A stretch of 64,000 bases of DNA from Paracoccus stylophorae (lineage in GTDB: Bacteria > Pseudomonadota > Alphaproteobacteria > Rhodobacterales > Rhodobacteraceae), in contig NZ_CP067134.1 in assembly GCF_028553765.1 (NCBI RefSeq), positions 2,213,001 to 2,277,000 on the forward strand. Reading direction: 5' to 3'. Shown here in pieces: positions 51,505-60,808 of this stretch (position 1 is the first letter of the stretch; the number at the start of each line of letters is the position of its first letter). The notes beneath the pieces were generated by a model. That model ran no database searches. It saw only the letters and a list, made by a program, of their open reading frames with translations, and was not told where the DNA came from. The translations under genes were made by a program, and so were the position numbers.

Positions 51505-53072
51505 TGTCGGCGACCTGGTTCGACCACGCCATCGCCACGGTGGCGCCGCGCATGGCGGCTCGGCGCGTGATGGCGCGTCAGGCATTCGAGACGCTGACGC
51601 GTGGCTATGACGGCGCGGCGCGCGGGCGACGGACGGACGGCTGGCGCGCGCCGGGATCCTCGGCCGACACCGAAATCGGCGTCGCCGGGGCGCTGCTGCG
51701 CGACCGCATGCGCGATCTGGTGCGCAACAACCCGCATGCGGCCAAGGCCGTGGCGGTGCTGGTCAACAACATCATCGGCGCGGGCATCATGCCCCGCGCC
51801 GCCAGCGGTGACGACACGCTGGACCGGAAGGTGGATACGCTGTTCGAGCGCTGGACGGCGGACTGCGACGCCGATGGCCAGCTTGACTTCTATGGCCTGC
51901 AGACGCTGATCTGCCGGGAGATGGTCGAGGCGGGCGAGGTTCTGGTGCGCCGCCGCCTGCGGCGCGCGAGCTACGGCCTGCCGGTGCCGCTGCAATTGCA
52001 GGTGCTGGAAGCCGACTTCCTCGACGCCACCAAGTCCGGAGCCCTCGGCGCAGGGCGCCTCGTGCAGGGGATCGAGTTCGACCCGGTCGGGAAGCGCCGG
52101 GCTTACTGGCTGCATGCCGAGCATCCGGGCGACGCCTACGGGGCCTTGCAGAACGGGTTGCAGAGCCGCCCGGTCCCCGCGACCGAGATCGCCCATGTCT
52201 ACGAGAAGCAGCGCACGCAAGCGCGCGGCGTCCCCTGGGGCGCGCCGGTGATCCGGTCGTTGCGTGATCTCGACGACTATGAAGTGGCCGAACTGGTTCG
52301 CAAGAAGACCGAGGCCTGCGTCACCGCCATCGTCTTCGGCGACGACGAGGCGCAACAGGGCATCGCGCCCTCCGTGGTCGATGCCGACGGCAACCGGGTG
52401 GAACAGTTCGAGCCGGGGCTGATCGCCTATGCCCGCGGCGGCAAGGACATCCGCTTCAACCAGCCCTCGGCGACGGGCGGCTACGGCGAATACAAGCGCG
52501 CGAGCCTGCACACGATCTCGGCAGGCTTCCGCGTGCCCTACGAGCTGCTGACGGGGGACCTGTCCCAAGTGAACTACTCCTCGATCCGGGCGGGTCTCGT
52601 GGAGTTCCGCCGCCAGATCGACGCCGTCCAATGGCAGCTGTTCATCCCGATGTTCTGCGCCCCGGTGTGGCGGTGGTTCACGGAAGCCGCATGGGCGGCG
52701 GGGCAGATCCCGTCGCCGATCGTGCCTGTGGAATGGTCGCCGCCGAAGTTCGAGGCGGTCGATCCGCAGAAGGACGCGATGGCGAACCTGCTGTCCATCC
52801 GCTCGGGCACCATGACGCTGGCCGAGGTGATCGCCCGGCAGGGCCGCAACCCCGACGCCGTGCTGGCCGAGATCGCGGCGACCAACGCCAAGCTCGACGC
52901 GCTGGGGTTGGTCCTCGACAGCGACCCTCGCCGCGTCACCAAGACCGGCAGCGCACAATCCAAAGACGGGGCCAGCGATCCGGCGAACGATCCGGCCGCC
53001 GACGAACCAGACGCCGACGACCCGACCGCCGACGCGGATACAGACCCGGCGCAGGCCGACCAACAGGACTGA
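51504..53072 (+). CDS. Portal protein (lambda gpB type)
   Basis: 522 aa. NNPHAAKAVAVLVNNIIGAG near residues 75-94, YGLQTLICREMVEAGEVLVRR near 130-150, PYELLTGDLSQVNYSSIRAG near 340-359, and an acidic Asp/Ala-rich tail. The dodecameric portal is the DNA entry channel of the head. Followed 5 bp later by the protease-capsid gene. Confidence 0.92.
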   Translation: MSATWFDHAIATVAPRMAARRVMARQAFETLTRGYDGAARGRRTDGWRAPGSSADTEIGVAGALLRDRMRDLVRNNPHAAKAVAVLVNNIIGAGIMPRAASGDDTLDRKVDTLFERWTADCDADGQLDFYGLQTLICREMVEAGEVLVRRRLRRASYGLPVPLQLQVLEADFLDATKSGALGAGRLVQGIEFDPVGKRRAYWLHAEHPGDAYGALQNGLQSRPVPATEIAHVYEKQRTQARGVPWGAPVIRSLRDLDDYEVAELVRKKTEACVTAIVFGDDEAQQGIAPSVVDADGNRVEQFEPGLIAYARGGKDIRFNQPSATGGYGEYKRASLHTISAGFRVPYELLTGDLSQVNYSSIRAGLVEFRRQIDAVQWQLFIPMFCAPVWRWFTEAAWAAGQIPSPIVPVEWSPPKFEAVDPQKDAMANLLSIRSGTMTLAEVIARQGRNPDAVLAEIAATNAKLDALGLVLDSDPRRVTKTGSAQSKDGASDPANDPAADEPDADDPTADADTDPAQADQQD

Positions 53073-54447
53073 CCTTCATGGACACGATGATCGAACTGCC
53101 GGCCATGCGCCGGTCGGCGGAGCTTGCGCCGAACACGGCCGATGCCGACAACCGCACCGTCGAGGTGGTCTGGTCGGCCGGGGCTCGCGTCCGCCGTGCC
53201 ACCTTCTTCGGCGAGCCTTATGACGAGGAACTCAGCCTCGACCCGGCCCATGTCCGGCTCGACCGGCTGAACGCGGGCGCGCCGTTCCTGAAGGTGCACG
53301 AGCTCGACACGCTCGACGCGGTGATCGGCTCGGTCGTGCCGGGCTCGGCCCGGATCGAGAACGGTCGCGGCATCGCCTTGGTCCGGATCAGCGAGCGTGC
53401 CGATGTCGAGCCGATCTGGCGCGACATCCAGGCGGGGCACATCCGCGCCGTCTCCATCGGCTACCAGGTCCACCGGTTTGATATCTCGAAGCCTGATGGC
53501 GCCCGCGAGCTCTGGCGCGCGGTGGACTGGACGCCCTTCGAGGTCTCCGCCGTCGCGGTCGGCGCCGACCCAGCAGCGGGCTTCCGCGCCCAGCACCCCC
53601 TTCACGACTGCGTCCTCCACCGCCGGGACGCCCCTTCCACCACGAAAGGACCGATCCCGATGACGGACACGACCCAGACCCCGGCGAGCGACGCCGCAAC
53701 CCCCGCCAACACCCAGCCGACCGCGCCGGTCGAAACCGAGGACACCCCCATGACCGAGCCGAAACCGGCTGCGCCCGACCCGAAGGTCGCGGCCAGCGAG
53801 ACGCGCAGCCAGAAGACGCAGGTAACTCCCGCGCCCGATACCGAAGTGGTCGCCACCCGCGCCCGCGAGGCCGAGCGCGACCGCGTCTCCACCATCTACG
53901 ACCTGGCCGGGCGGCTGAACCTCGAGCGCGGCTTCGCCGAGGACCTGGTCAAGCGCGGTGTCAGCGTGGACGAGTCCCGCCGCCTGATCCTCGACCAGGT
54001 CGCAGCGAAGTCTGACGAGACCCGGACCTTCCCCCATGTCTCCGTCCCGCTTGGCGGCCGGGACGAGCGCATCACCCGCCGCGACGCGGTGGCGAACGCG
54101 CTGCTGCACCGCTACAGCCCGACGCTGTTCCAGCTGGAAGACGCCGCGCGCCAGTATCGCGGCATGACGCTGCTGGAACTGGCCCGCGAAAGCCTCGGCA
54201 ATGCCGGGGTGAACACCCGCGGCCTGTCGCGCGACGAGGTGGCGACGCGCGCGCTGCATTCGACCTCGGACTTCCCCGAGATCCTCTCGGCAGTCACCAA
54301 CAAGACCCTGCGGCAAGCCTACGAGGCCTATCCCCGCACCTTCATGCTGTTCTGCCGCCAGATGGGGTGGATGCCGCCCTTCCTCGGCGGCAACGCCATG
54401 TGCCACATTCGTGGTGCTTGGTTCCACGAGAGGAAAAGGAGGCATCC

Positions 54448-55479
54448 ATGGAAAAAGGTATCATCGTCGGGGTCGATCTTGCAAAGCACAGCTTTCAATT
54501 GCACGGGTCATCGGCGGACGGGACCGTTCTGTTTCGCAAGAAGCTCAGCCGACCACAGTTTCACCGTTTCATGTCGGAGCAGCCGCATTGCACCGTTGTC
54601 ATGGAGGCCTGCGGCGGGGCACATTTCTGGGCGCGTGAACTTGTGCGACTGGGCCATGAAGCGCGGCTGATCTCGGCGCGCTACGTGAAGCCGTTCATCA
54701 AGCGGCAGAAAAACGACGCGGCCGACGCCGAGGCGATTGTCGAGGCGGCAACCCGTCCGACGATGCGGTTCGTCGAGGTCAAGAGTGCAGAACAGCAGGC
54801 CCGCGCCGTCGTGTTCCGGACCCGTGAGCAACTTCTGAAGCAACGAACCGAGCTGGTGAACGCGCTGCGTTCGCATCTCTACGAATTTGGGTATGTGGCA
54901 CCACAGGGGATCCACAATCTTCCGCGCATCGCGGAAATTCTTGATGATGAAAATACGGATATTCCGCTGCTGGCGCGCGAGACCTGCCTTGATCTGCTCT
55001 CACAAATCTCCGCTCAAACCGCCCGGATAAATGCGCTGACGAAGCGGATGGGCGAACTGGCCCGCACGGCGGACACGACCCGCAGATTGCAGACAATGCC
55101 GGGCATCGGGCCGATCGGCGCTCTGGCTATCGAAACCTTCGCGCCGCCGATGGAAACCTTCGGCTGCGGCCGAAACTTCGCCGCTTGGCTGGGTCTCGTG
55201 CCCCGGCAGAACTCGACCGGGGGCAAACAGCGGCTCGGTCGAACGTCGAAGATGGGCCAGCAAGACATTCGGCGATTGCTGATCATCGGCGCGATGGCCG
55301 TGGTGCGGTGGACAAGTCAGAAAGGCGCCCGTCCGGGGACATGGCTGGCGCGTATGCTGGCGACGAAGCCGCGAATGCTCGTGGCAGTCGCACTGGCAAA
55401 CAAGATGGCTCGTGGCATCTGGGCGATGCTGACGCGCAAGGAGGATTATCGAGATCCGGGGCAGTTGATGGCGGCGTGA
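54448..55479 (+). CDS. IS1111-type transposase, copy B
   Basis: 343 aa, same sequence as copy A (GVDLAKHSFQLHG, VVMEACGGAHFWARE, KNDAADAEAIVE, TMPGIGPIGALAIE). Intact with the same AGGAGG ribosome site. Confidence 0.93.
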   Translation: MEKGIIVGVDLAKHSFQLHGSSADGTVLFRKKLSRPQFHRFMSEQPHCTVVMEACGGAHFWARELVRLGHEARLISARYVKPFIKRQKNDAADAEAIVEAATRPTMRFVEVKSAEQQARAVVFRTREQLLKQRTELVNALRSHLYEFGYVAPQGIHNLPRIAEILDDENTDIPLLARETCLDLLSQISAQTARINALTKRMGELARTADTTRRLQTMPGIGPIGALAIETFAPPMETFGCGRNFAAWLGLVPRQNSTGGKQRLGRTSKMGQQDIRRLLIIGAMAVVRWTSQKGARPGTWLARMLATKPRMLVAVALANKMARGIWAMLTRKEDYRDPGQLMAA

Positions 55480-55565
55480 TACCGCGACGACCATCATCTG
55501 AAACCGGTACGCCGAGGATGTAGGGAGAGGTGCCAAACTTCATGGGAAAATGATCGAACAGATCA

Positions 55566-55696
55566 GGGTCAGGAAAACCAGTCCAGGACACAGAGCCACT
55601 CGCTCGCCCGCCAGATTTGGACCTGGCCCGCGGATCACCATACCGGCCGGCGGCGCGTGAAAGGCCGCACTATCAGGCCTGACACAAGCACGCACT
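55566..55696 (+). ncRNA. Predicted bridge RNA of the IS1111-type element, copy B
   Basis: Same sequence as 43530-43660, shifted by 12036. Guide words CCAGGAC (55583-55589), CCGCCAG (55608-55614) and ACACAAG (55682-55688). Against this target the left half is CCAGAAC, so one guide G would pair as G-T wobble; the right half fits perfectly. Confidence 0.6.
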
Positions 55697-56602
55697 CGAT
55701 CAGAAACTCAGAACAAGGCAAATCAACTTGCAAACCGGGCGGCATCCACACAAGGTTCTGGCCACCGACTTCAAGGCCATGCACCGGGTGCAGCTCGGCG
55801 AGGCGCCGCAGCTGCTGGAGGTCGGCGAGAGCGGCGAGTTCAAGCGCGGCACGCTCGGTGAGAGCAAGGAGAGCTACAAGGTCAAGACCTATGGCCGGGT
55901 GGTCGCCATCACCCGCCAGACGCTGATCAACGACGATCTCGACGCCTTCACCCGGATCCCGGCGATGTACGGCAACTCCATCGCCCAGCTGGAGTCGGAT
56001 GTGGTCTGGGGCATCATCACCGCAAACCCGGCGATGGCCGACGGCAACGCGCTGTTCCACACCACGCACAAGAACCTCGCGGGCACCGGCGCGGCGCTCG
56101 ACGTCGGCAGCGTCGGTGCGGCGCGCGCGGCGATGGCCAAGCAGACCGGCCTCGACAAGAAGACCGTGCTGAACGTCCGCCCCGCCTTCCTGATCGTGCC
56201 CGCCTCGCTGGAACTGAAGGCCGAGCAGTTGGTCGCCCAGAACCTCGTGCCCGCGGCGACCTCCAGCGTCGTACCGCAGTCGATCCGGACGCTCGCGCCG
56301 ATCAGCGAGCCTCGGCTCGACGCGGCGAGCGAGACGGCCTGGTATCTGGCGGCCTCGCCGAACCAGATCGACACCATCGAGTACGCCTATCTCGAGGGTC
56401 AGCAGGGCGCCTACATCGAGACGCGCAACGGCTTCGACGTCGACGGGGTCGAGATAAAGTGCCGCCTCGACTTCGGCGCCAAGGCCATCGACTGGCGCGG
56501 CCTCTACAAGAACCCGGGCGCGTAACCCGCACCCCGTCCTGAACCCTGACATGCGGGCGGTCCTGACGGGCCGCCCTTCGTCTTTCCACGAGGATCACCC
56601 CC

Positions 56603-56938
56603 ATGAAAACCTACGTCCAGCCCGGAAACACCATCACCCTGACAGCGCCCTATGCCGTCGCCTCCGGCGATGGCCTGCTCGTCGGCTCCATCTTCGGCAT
56701 CGCTTCGGGAGCGGCCGCCATCGGCGAGCCTGTCGAGACCGCGCTCGTCGGCGTGTTCGACATCACCAAGGTCGGCTCGCAGGCCTGGACGGTCGGCGCG
56801 AAGGTCTACTGGGACGACACCAACAAGCGCACCACGACCGTCGCGACCGACAACACCCTCATCGGCGCGGCCGTCGAGGCGGTGGCGAGCGGCGCCGGCG
56901 ACACCATCGGCCGGGTGCGCCTGAACGCGACGTTCTGA
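56603..56938 (+). CDS. DUF2190 capsid decoration/cement protein
   Basis: 111 aa. TLTAPYAVASGDGLLVGSIFG near the N-terminus, DITKVGSQAWTVGAKVYWDD, and GAAVEAVASGAGDTIGRVRL are the DUF2190 pattern. Directly after the major capsid gene, as expected for a head-stabilising protein. Confidence 0.85.
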   Translation: MKTYVQPGNTITLTAPYAVASGDGLLVGSIFGIASGAAAIGEPVETALVGVFDITKVGSQAWTVGAKVYWDDTNKRTTTVATDNTLIGAAVEAVASGAGDTIGRVRLNATF

Positions 56939-57249
56939 TGTCGGCCTTCGCCGCCGCCATCGGCGCGCTCTTCGCCGATCCGAACATCGGCCGGGACGCG
57001 GTCTACATCGCCGACGGCGGTACACCCGTGCTGGTGCGTGCCGTCGCCCGTCGCGCCGACGCGGTCACCGACTTCGGCGACGCGCGGCTCTGGTCCGAAA
57101 CCACCCGGATCGACCTGCGCGTGGCCGAGGTGGCGAACCCGCGTCCCGGCGACCGCATCGAGATCGACGGCGACGCCTTCCTCATACAGGGCGAGCCGGT
57201 CCGCGACCGCGAGCGGCTGGTCTGGACCGTCGACCTGAGGCCCGCGTGA
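56938..57249 (+). CDS. Head-tail attachment protein (gpFII-like)
   Basis: 103 aa from the ATG at 56938, overlapping the previous stop. Beta-rich: AVYIADGGTPVLVRAV, RIDLRVAEVANPRPGDRIEI, FLIQGEPVRDRERLVWTVDL. Size and position suit a head-tail completion protein. The family assignment is tentative. Confidence 0.65.
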   Translation: MSAFAAAIGALFADPNIGRDAVYIADGGTPVLVRAVARRADAVTDFGDARLWSETTRIDLRVAEVANPRPGDRIEIDGDAFLIQGEPVRDRERLVWTVDLRPA

Positions 57250-57875
57250 AACTGAAGCTCGACATCGATCCCGACATCGTCGCGATGATGGCGGCGGAGG
57301 TGGCGGCCGGGGAACGCGCCGTGACGGCCGCCATGCGTGAGGCTGGAACCGGACTGAAGAGCGCATGGCGGTTGCAGATCACCGGCGCGGGGCTCGGCCG
57401 ACGGCTCGCCACTTCGATCCGAAGCCAGAACTTCCCGAGGTCAGGCGAAAGCCTCGATGCGGCGGCGCTGGTCTGGTCGAAGGCGCCGGTCATCGTCGGC
57501 GCGCATGACGCCGGCCCGCTGATCCGCTCGAAGAACGGGTTCTGGCTGGCGATCCCGCTGCCTGCCGCGGGCAAGTCCCTGCGCGGCGGCCGGATCACTC
57601 CCGGCGAATGGGAGCGGCGACGCGGCCTCCGCCTGCGCTTCGTCTATCGCCGGACAGGCCCGAGCCTGCTGGTCGCCGAGGGGCGGCTGAACACGAAGGG
57701 TCAGGCGGTGGTGTCGCGCTCGAAGACCGGGCGCGGCAAGGTCACCGCGCCGATCTTCCTGCTGGTGCCGCAGGTCAAGCTGCCGAAGCGGCTGGATCTG
57801 GCGCGGGATACAGACCGGGCGTTGGACAGCGTGCCGGGGCTGATCGTGGCGAACTGGGTGGGGGGTAGGTTGTGA
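57246..57875 (+). CDS. DUF6441 phage tail-region protein
   Basis: 209 aa with GTG start overlapping the upstream stop. Contains SAWRLQITGAGLGRRLATSI, GAHDAGPLIRSKNGFWLAIP and RLRFVYRRTGPSLLVAEGRL, typical of this family of minor tail or completion proteins. Last phage gene before the mercury cassette. Two bases after its stop is a 12-bp palindrome CGCATCGATGCG (57877-57888). Confidence 0.75.
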   Translation: MKLKLDIDPDIVAMMAAEVAAGERAVTAAMREAGTGLKSAWRLQITGAGLGRRLATSIRSQNFPRSGESLDAAALVWSKAPVIVGAHDAGPLIRSKNGFWLAIPLPAAGKSLRGGRITPGEWERRRGLRLRFVYRRTGPSLLVAEGRLNTKGQAVVSRSKTGRGKVTAPIFLLVPQVKLPKRLDLARDTDRALDSVPGLIVANWVGGRL

Positions 57876-57925
57876 TCGCATCGATGCGCAATCTTGCTCG
57901 GCAGCCACGAAACCGACGGCTCGGG

Positions 57926-59350
57926 TTACCCCGCGCAGCACGACAGCTTCGCGACATCCTTGTCGAAGGTCTGCGCGGCGAGCTTCAGCCCCTCTACCGT
58001 GGTCAGATAGAGGAAGATCGTCTCGCCGAGCGCCTTTGTCGTCATGCCGAACTTGAGCGCCATGGCGAGCGTCTGGACACTGTCGGCTCCCTCCGGCGCC
58101 ATGATCACGCCGCCCAGGAGGCGGTCGGTCGCCCGGTCCGCGACGAGCTTGATCAGGCCGCGCGTGTCGCGGGCGGCGAGCGCGCGGGGCACGTTGTCGA
58201 GCGTCAGCACACTGGTCTTGACGTCATGACCCGCGGCGCGCGCCTGCGCCTCGGTCAGCCCGACGCCGGCGACCTGCGGATCGGTGAACACCACCCACGG
58301 CATCGCGGCGTTGTCGTAGCGCTCCGCCCCGCCCAGAACGGCGTTGCGGGACGCGAGCTTGGCGCCATAGGCGGCCATGTAGACGAACTGGTCGCGGTCG
58401 GTCACATCGCCCGCCGCGAAGATGCCGGCCTTCGTGGTCTGCATGTCGTCGCCCACCCGGATCGCGCCACGCGCGTCGGTCTCGACGCCCATCTCCGCGA
58501 GGCCCAGCCCCTCGGTGTTGGCTGCGCGTCCCGTCGTCAGGACGAGGCGGTCGGCCGTCAGATCGCGGTCTGCGCCGTCCACCGTCACCGTCAGGACCGC
58601 ACGGGCCCCGTCGCGCCGTGCGGCGTCGTAGGTCGCGCCATCGAGTATGTTAAGACCTTCGGCGCGCAAAACCTCACTGAGCGCTTCGGACACCTCCGGC
58701 TCGGTGCGCGGCAACAGGCGCGAGCGGCAGACGATGGTAACCCGCGTGCCCATCCGCGCCATCATCTGCGCCAGCTCCACGCCGATATAGCCGCCGCCGA
58801 GAAAGATCAGGCTTTCGGGCAACCGGTCCAGCTCCAGCAGCGACGTGCTGTCGAGCGTTGGTGCGTCCTGGATCCCAGGGATGTCGGGCACGGCGGGTCG
58901 GCCACCGGTCGCGACGATCACCTTGGGAGCCGTGATCCTGCGCCCGCCGACCTCGACCCCGCCGAGGACGAGACGCGCCGGACCCTCGTCGAGATAGGTC
59001 ACACCGCCGTAGCCCGGCAGCAGATCGGCGTACTTCTTCTGGCGCAGTGTCGCGACAAGATCGTCCTTGGCCGCAATCAGCGCCGACCAGTCGGCGACCT
59101 GCGCCTCGCTGTTCAGGCCCGGGAACCGATGTGCTGTCTGCGCACCGTGCAGGGCTTCCGCGGCCCGGATCATCGTCTTGGAGGGCACACAGCCCACGTT
59201 CACGCAGGTCCCGCCGATGGTGCCGTGGCCGATCAGCGCGACGCGCTTTCCACCTTCCGCAGCGGTGATCGCGGCCGAGAACCCGGCCGATCCGGCGCCG
59301 ATCACGGCAAGGTCGAAATCGCCCTTGGGCGCGCAACAATCGTCTTTCAT
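57926..59350 (-). CDS. merA: Mercuric reductase, short form
   Basis: 474 aa from the ATG at 59350 (MKDDCCAPKGDFDLAVIGAG); 59362 is an alternative. Flavoprotein disulfide reductase: FAD site IGAGSAGFSAA, redox pair GGTCVNVGCVPSK near residues 48-60, NAD site FLGGGYIGVELA, C-terminal vicinal CysCys in KLSCCAG that hands Hg(II) to the active site. It lacks the N-terminal HMA domain; an early CysCys in DDCCAP may partly serve. Reduces Hg(II) to volatile Hg(0) with NADPH. Confidence 0.95.
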   Translation of the reverse strand: MKDDCCAPKGDFDLAVIGAGSAGFSAAITAAEGGKRVALIGHGTIGGTCVNVGCVPSKTMIRAAEALHGAQTAHRFPGLNSEAQVADWSALIAAKDDLVATLRQKKYADLLPGYGGVTYLDEGPARLVLGGVEVGGRRITAPKVIVATGGRPAVPDIPGIQDAPTLDSTSLLELDRLPESLIFLGGGYIGVELAQMMARMGTRVTIVCRSRLLPRTEPEVSEALSEVLRAEGLNILDGATYDAARRDGARAVLTVTVDGADRDLTADRLVLTTGRAANTEGLGLAEMGVETDARGAIRVGDDMQTTKAGIFAAGDVTDRDQFVYMAAYGAKLASRNAVLGGAERYDNAAMPWVVFTDPQVAGVGLTEAQARAAGHDVKTSVLTLDNVPRALAARDTRGLIKLVADRATDRLLGGVIMAPEGADSVQTLAMALKFGMTTKALGETIFLYLTTVEGLKLAAQTFDKDVAKLSCCAG

Positions 59351-59354
59351 CAAG

Positions 59355-59588
59355 TCATCCATCCGTTCGAGTGGTCTGGCGCCGCTGCCGCCGCCAGACC
59401 GCATACACGGTCAGTGCGACGAAGAAGGCGAGAGCGGGCAGCAAAACGTAGTCGAGCCAGCCCAGCCAGGCCGACAGTCCCACGGCGCCCAGAAGCACCA
59501 CGAGCACCGGCGTGAAGCAGCAGAGCGCGGCGAAGACGGTGCCGACGATCCCTGTCGCGATCAGCTTCCGGTCGGACTGCTCGGTCAT
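59355..59588 (-). CDS. merF: Mercury transporter MerF
   Basis: 77 aa from the ATG at 59588. Two membrane helices; the first holds FAALCCFTPVLVVLLGAVGL with the Hg-binding CysCys. The basic tail overlaps the merA start region. Moves Hg(II) across the inner membrane to MerA. Confidence 0.92.
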   Translation of the reverse strand: MTEQSDRKLIATGIVGTVFAALCCFTPVLVVLLGAVGLSAWLGWLDYVLLPALAFFVALTVYAVWRRQRRQTTRTDG

Positions 59589-59592
59589 CCCG

Positions 59593-59898
59593 TCAGCCCG
59601 CGACGCGTGCCGGGTAGCCTGCATTGGCCGACGCGGTTGCGATGGCTTCGGCGCTGGTCGCGGCGGTGTCGAAGATCACCGTTGCGGTGCGCGCCTCGAA
59701 GTCGATCTCGACGGCGCGCACGCCCGCGACGCCCTCCATCGCGCGCTTCACGGTGATCGGACACAGCGCGCATGTCATGTTGTCGACCGCGAAGGTGACG
59801 GTCTGCTCCGCGGCGACGGCCTGCGCGGCAGCAGGGATGGCCGTGATGGGTGCTGTGGCGGTCAGGCCGAACAGAACAAGTGCAAGGATCTTCTTCAT
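59593..59898 (-). CDS. merP: Periplasmic mercury-binding protein MerP
   Basis: 101 aa. Signal peptide MKKILALVLFGLTATAPITA, then an HMA fold with the metal loop DNMTCALCPITVKRAM near residue 39-54 and GYPARVAG at the end. Scavenges Hg(II) in the periplasm and passes it to MerT or MerF. Confidence 0.94.
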   Translation of the reverse strand: MKKILALVLFGLTATAPITAIPAAAQAVAAEQTVTFAVDNMTCALCPITVKRAMEGVAGVRAVEIDFEARTATVIFDTAATSAEAIATASANAGYPARVAG

Positions 59899-59916
59899 GG
59901 GGATATCCTTTCGGGG

Positions 59917-60306
59917 TCAGTAGAGAAGCGGGGCCCACCAGTCGATGGTGAGGGCTGCGAGAACGAGGATGAGGGAGGCCCAGAGCGCGGTCTTGGTGAT
60001 GCGCGCCGAGGATGGGCGCGCACAGTAGGAACCGGGTTCGCAGACGGTCGGCTTGCGGAAATAGACCTGCCAGAAACCCGCCCCGATGAAGCCGAGCGCG
60101 ATCACGGCGAAGATCGGCTTGTAAGGCTCCAGCGCCGTGAGGTTGCCGATCCAGGCCCCCGAGATGCCGAGGGTCAGCAGCACCAGCGGCCCGATGCAGC
60201 AGGCCGAGGCGAGAAAGGCGCCCACCACACCGCCCGCCGCGAGCCAGCCCTTTCGGGCACGGCGATCCGCTGCTGAGGTGTCCGTTCCGTCGTCCGTCAG
60301 CGCCAT
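59917..60306 (-). CDS. merT: Mercuric transport protein MerT
   Basis: 129 aa from the ATG at 60306 (MALTDDGTDTSAADRR). Three membrane helices. The first carries AFLASACCIGPLVLLTLG with the CysCys pair. The second pair is in CEPGSYCARP on the cytoplasmic side. First gene of merTPFA. Confidence 0.94.
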   Translation of the reverse strand: MALTDDGTDTSAADRRARKGWLAAGGVVGAFLASACCIGPLVLLTLGISGAWIGNLTALEPYKPIFAVIALGFIGAGFWQVYFRKPTVCEPGSYCARPSSARITKTALWASLILVLAALTIDWWAPLLY

Positions 60307-60337
60307 GTCGCGCACCTCTCGTCTGTGATTGAGGAGA

Positions 60338-60368
60338 GGTGTAGGGTCTGTAGCAACTACAGGCTCAA
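60338..60368 (-). promoter_or_regulatory. mer operator-promoter for merTPFA
   Basis: On the minus strand: -35 TTGAGC (60368-60363), a 19-bp spacer, then -10-like TACACC (60343-60338). The spacer contains the dyad CTGTAG-TTG-CTACAG. A 19-bp spacer with a centred dyad is the hallmark of promoters untwisted by MerR. The -10 is weak against consensus. Confidence 0.8.
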
Positions 60369-60382
60369 GAGGAAACTTGCCC

Positions 60383-60808
60383 ATGACCGATCACGAGCGC
60401 GAGAGCGACTTAACACGCGGCGACCTGGCCCGGGCGACCGGCTGCAACATCGAGACGATCCGCTATTACGAGAAGACCGGCCTGCTGCCCGACCCGCCCC
60501 GCACGGACGCCGGCTACCGGGTCTATTCCGCCGCACACGCCACACGCCTCCGCTTCATCCTGCGGGCCCGCGAACTCGGGTTCTCGATGGAGGACATCCG
60601 CGGGCTGATGGGGCTCGGAGACGGCGCCGCGCCGACCTGCGCGGAGGTCAAGGAACGGACGGAGCGGCACCTTGCCGATGTCCGCGCGAGGATCGCGGAT
60701 CTTCGGCGCATCGAAGCCGTCCTCGCTGCAACCGCATCCAGGTGTTCGGGCGCCGAAGTCCCCGACTGTCCGGTGCTCGACGCAATTTCCAACTCGGCCG
60801 ACCCATGA
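60383..60808 (+). CDS. merR: Hg(II)-responsive regulator MerR
   Basis: 141 aa from the ATG at 60383. HTH ARATGCNIETIRYYEKTGLL near residues 12-31, long dimerisation helix, and the three metal cysteines in APTCAEV near residue 79 and RCSGAEVPDCP near 119-128. Represses and, with Hg(II), activates merT. Its TGA overlaps the ATG of the next phage tail gene, so it reads into the phage operon. Confidence 0.94.
   Translation: MTDHERESDLTRGDLARATGCNIETIRYYEKTGLLPDPPRTDAGYRVYSAAHATRLRFILRARELGFSMEDIRGLMGLGDGAAPTCAEVKERTERHLADVRARIADLRRIEAVLAATASRCSGAEVPDCPVLDAISNSADP

Larger units (their letters stand above)
54360..55754 (+). mobile_element. IS1111-type insertion sequence, copy B
   Basis: 1395 bp with the AG core at both ends. 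Subterminal repeats at 54367-54379 and 55737-55749. Target TGCCGCC-AG-GTTCTGG in the capsid gene, 14 of 16 positions equal to the copy A target (GGCCGCC-AG-GTCCTGG). Offset from copy A is exactly 12036 bp throughout. Confidence 0.92.
53078..56525 (+). pseudogene. Prohead protease-major capsid fusion, split by an IS1111-type element
   Basis: The 5' part (53078-54361) begins MDTMIELPAMRRSAE. Residues about 25-170 are the protease (LNAGAPFLKVHEL, GHIRAVSIGYQV), then a Pro/Thr linker and the start of the capsid domain (AYEAYPRTFMLFCRQ). The 3' part (55755-56525) continues VLATDFKAMHRVQLGEAPQL and ends YKNPGA. Joined: 2055 nt, one 684-aa frame. As it stands the prophage cannot make its shell protein. 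Confidence 0.9.

Noticed and set aside
54362..54670. C-terminal part of the capsid ORF inside the IS
   Set aside because: Read-through into IS sequence; the real capsid continuation starts at 55755.
57926..59515. Plus-strand 547-codon ORF opposite merA
   Set aside because: Antisense shadow; merA motifs on the minus strand are unambiguous.
57876..60808. mer operon as part of a Tn21-like transposon
   Set aside because: No terminal inverted repeats, transposase or resolvase adjoin it; the flanks are phage genes on both sides.
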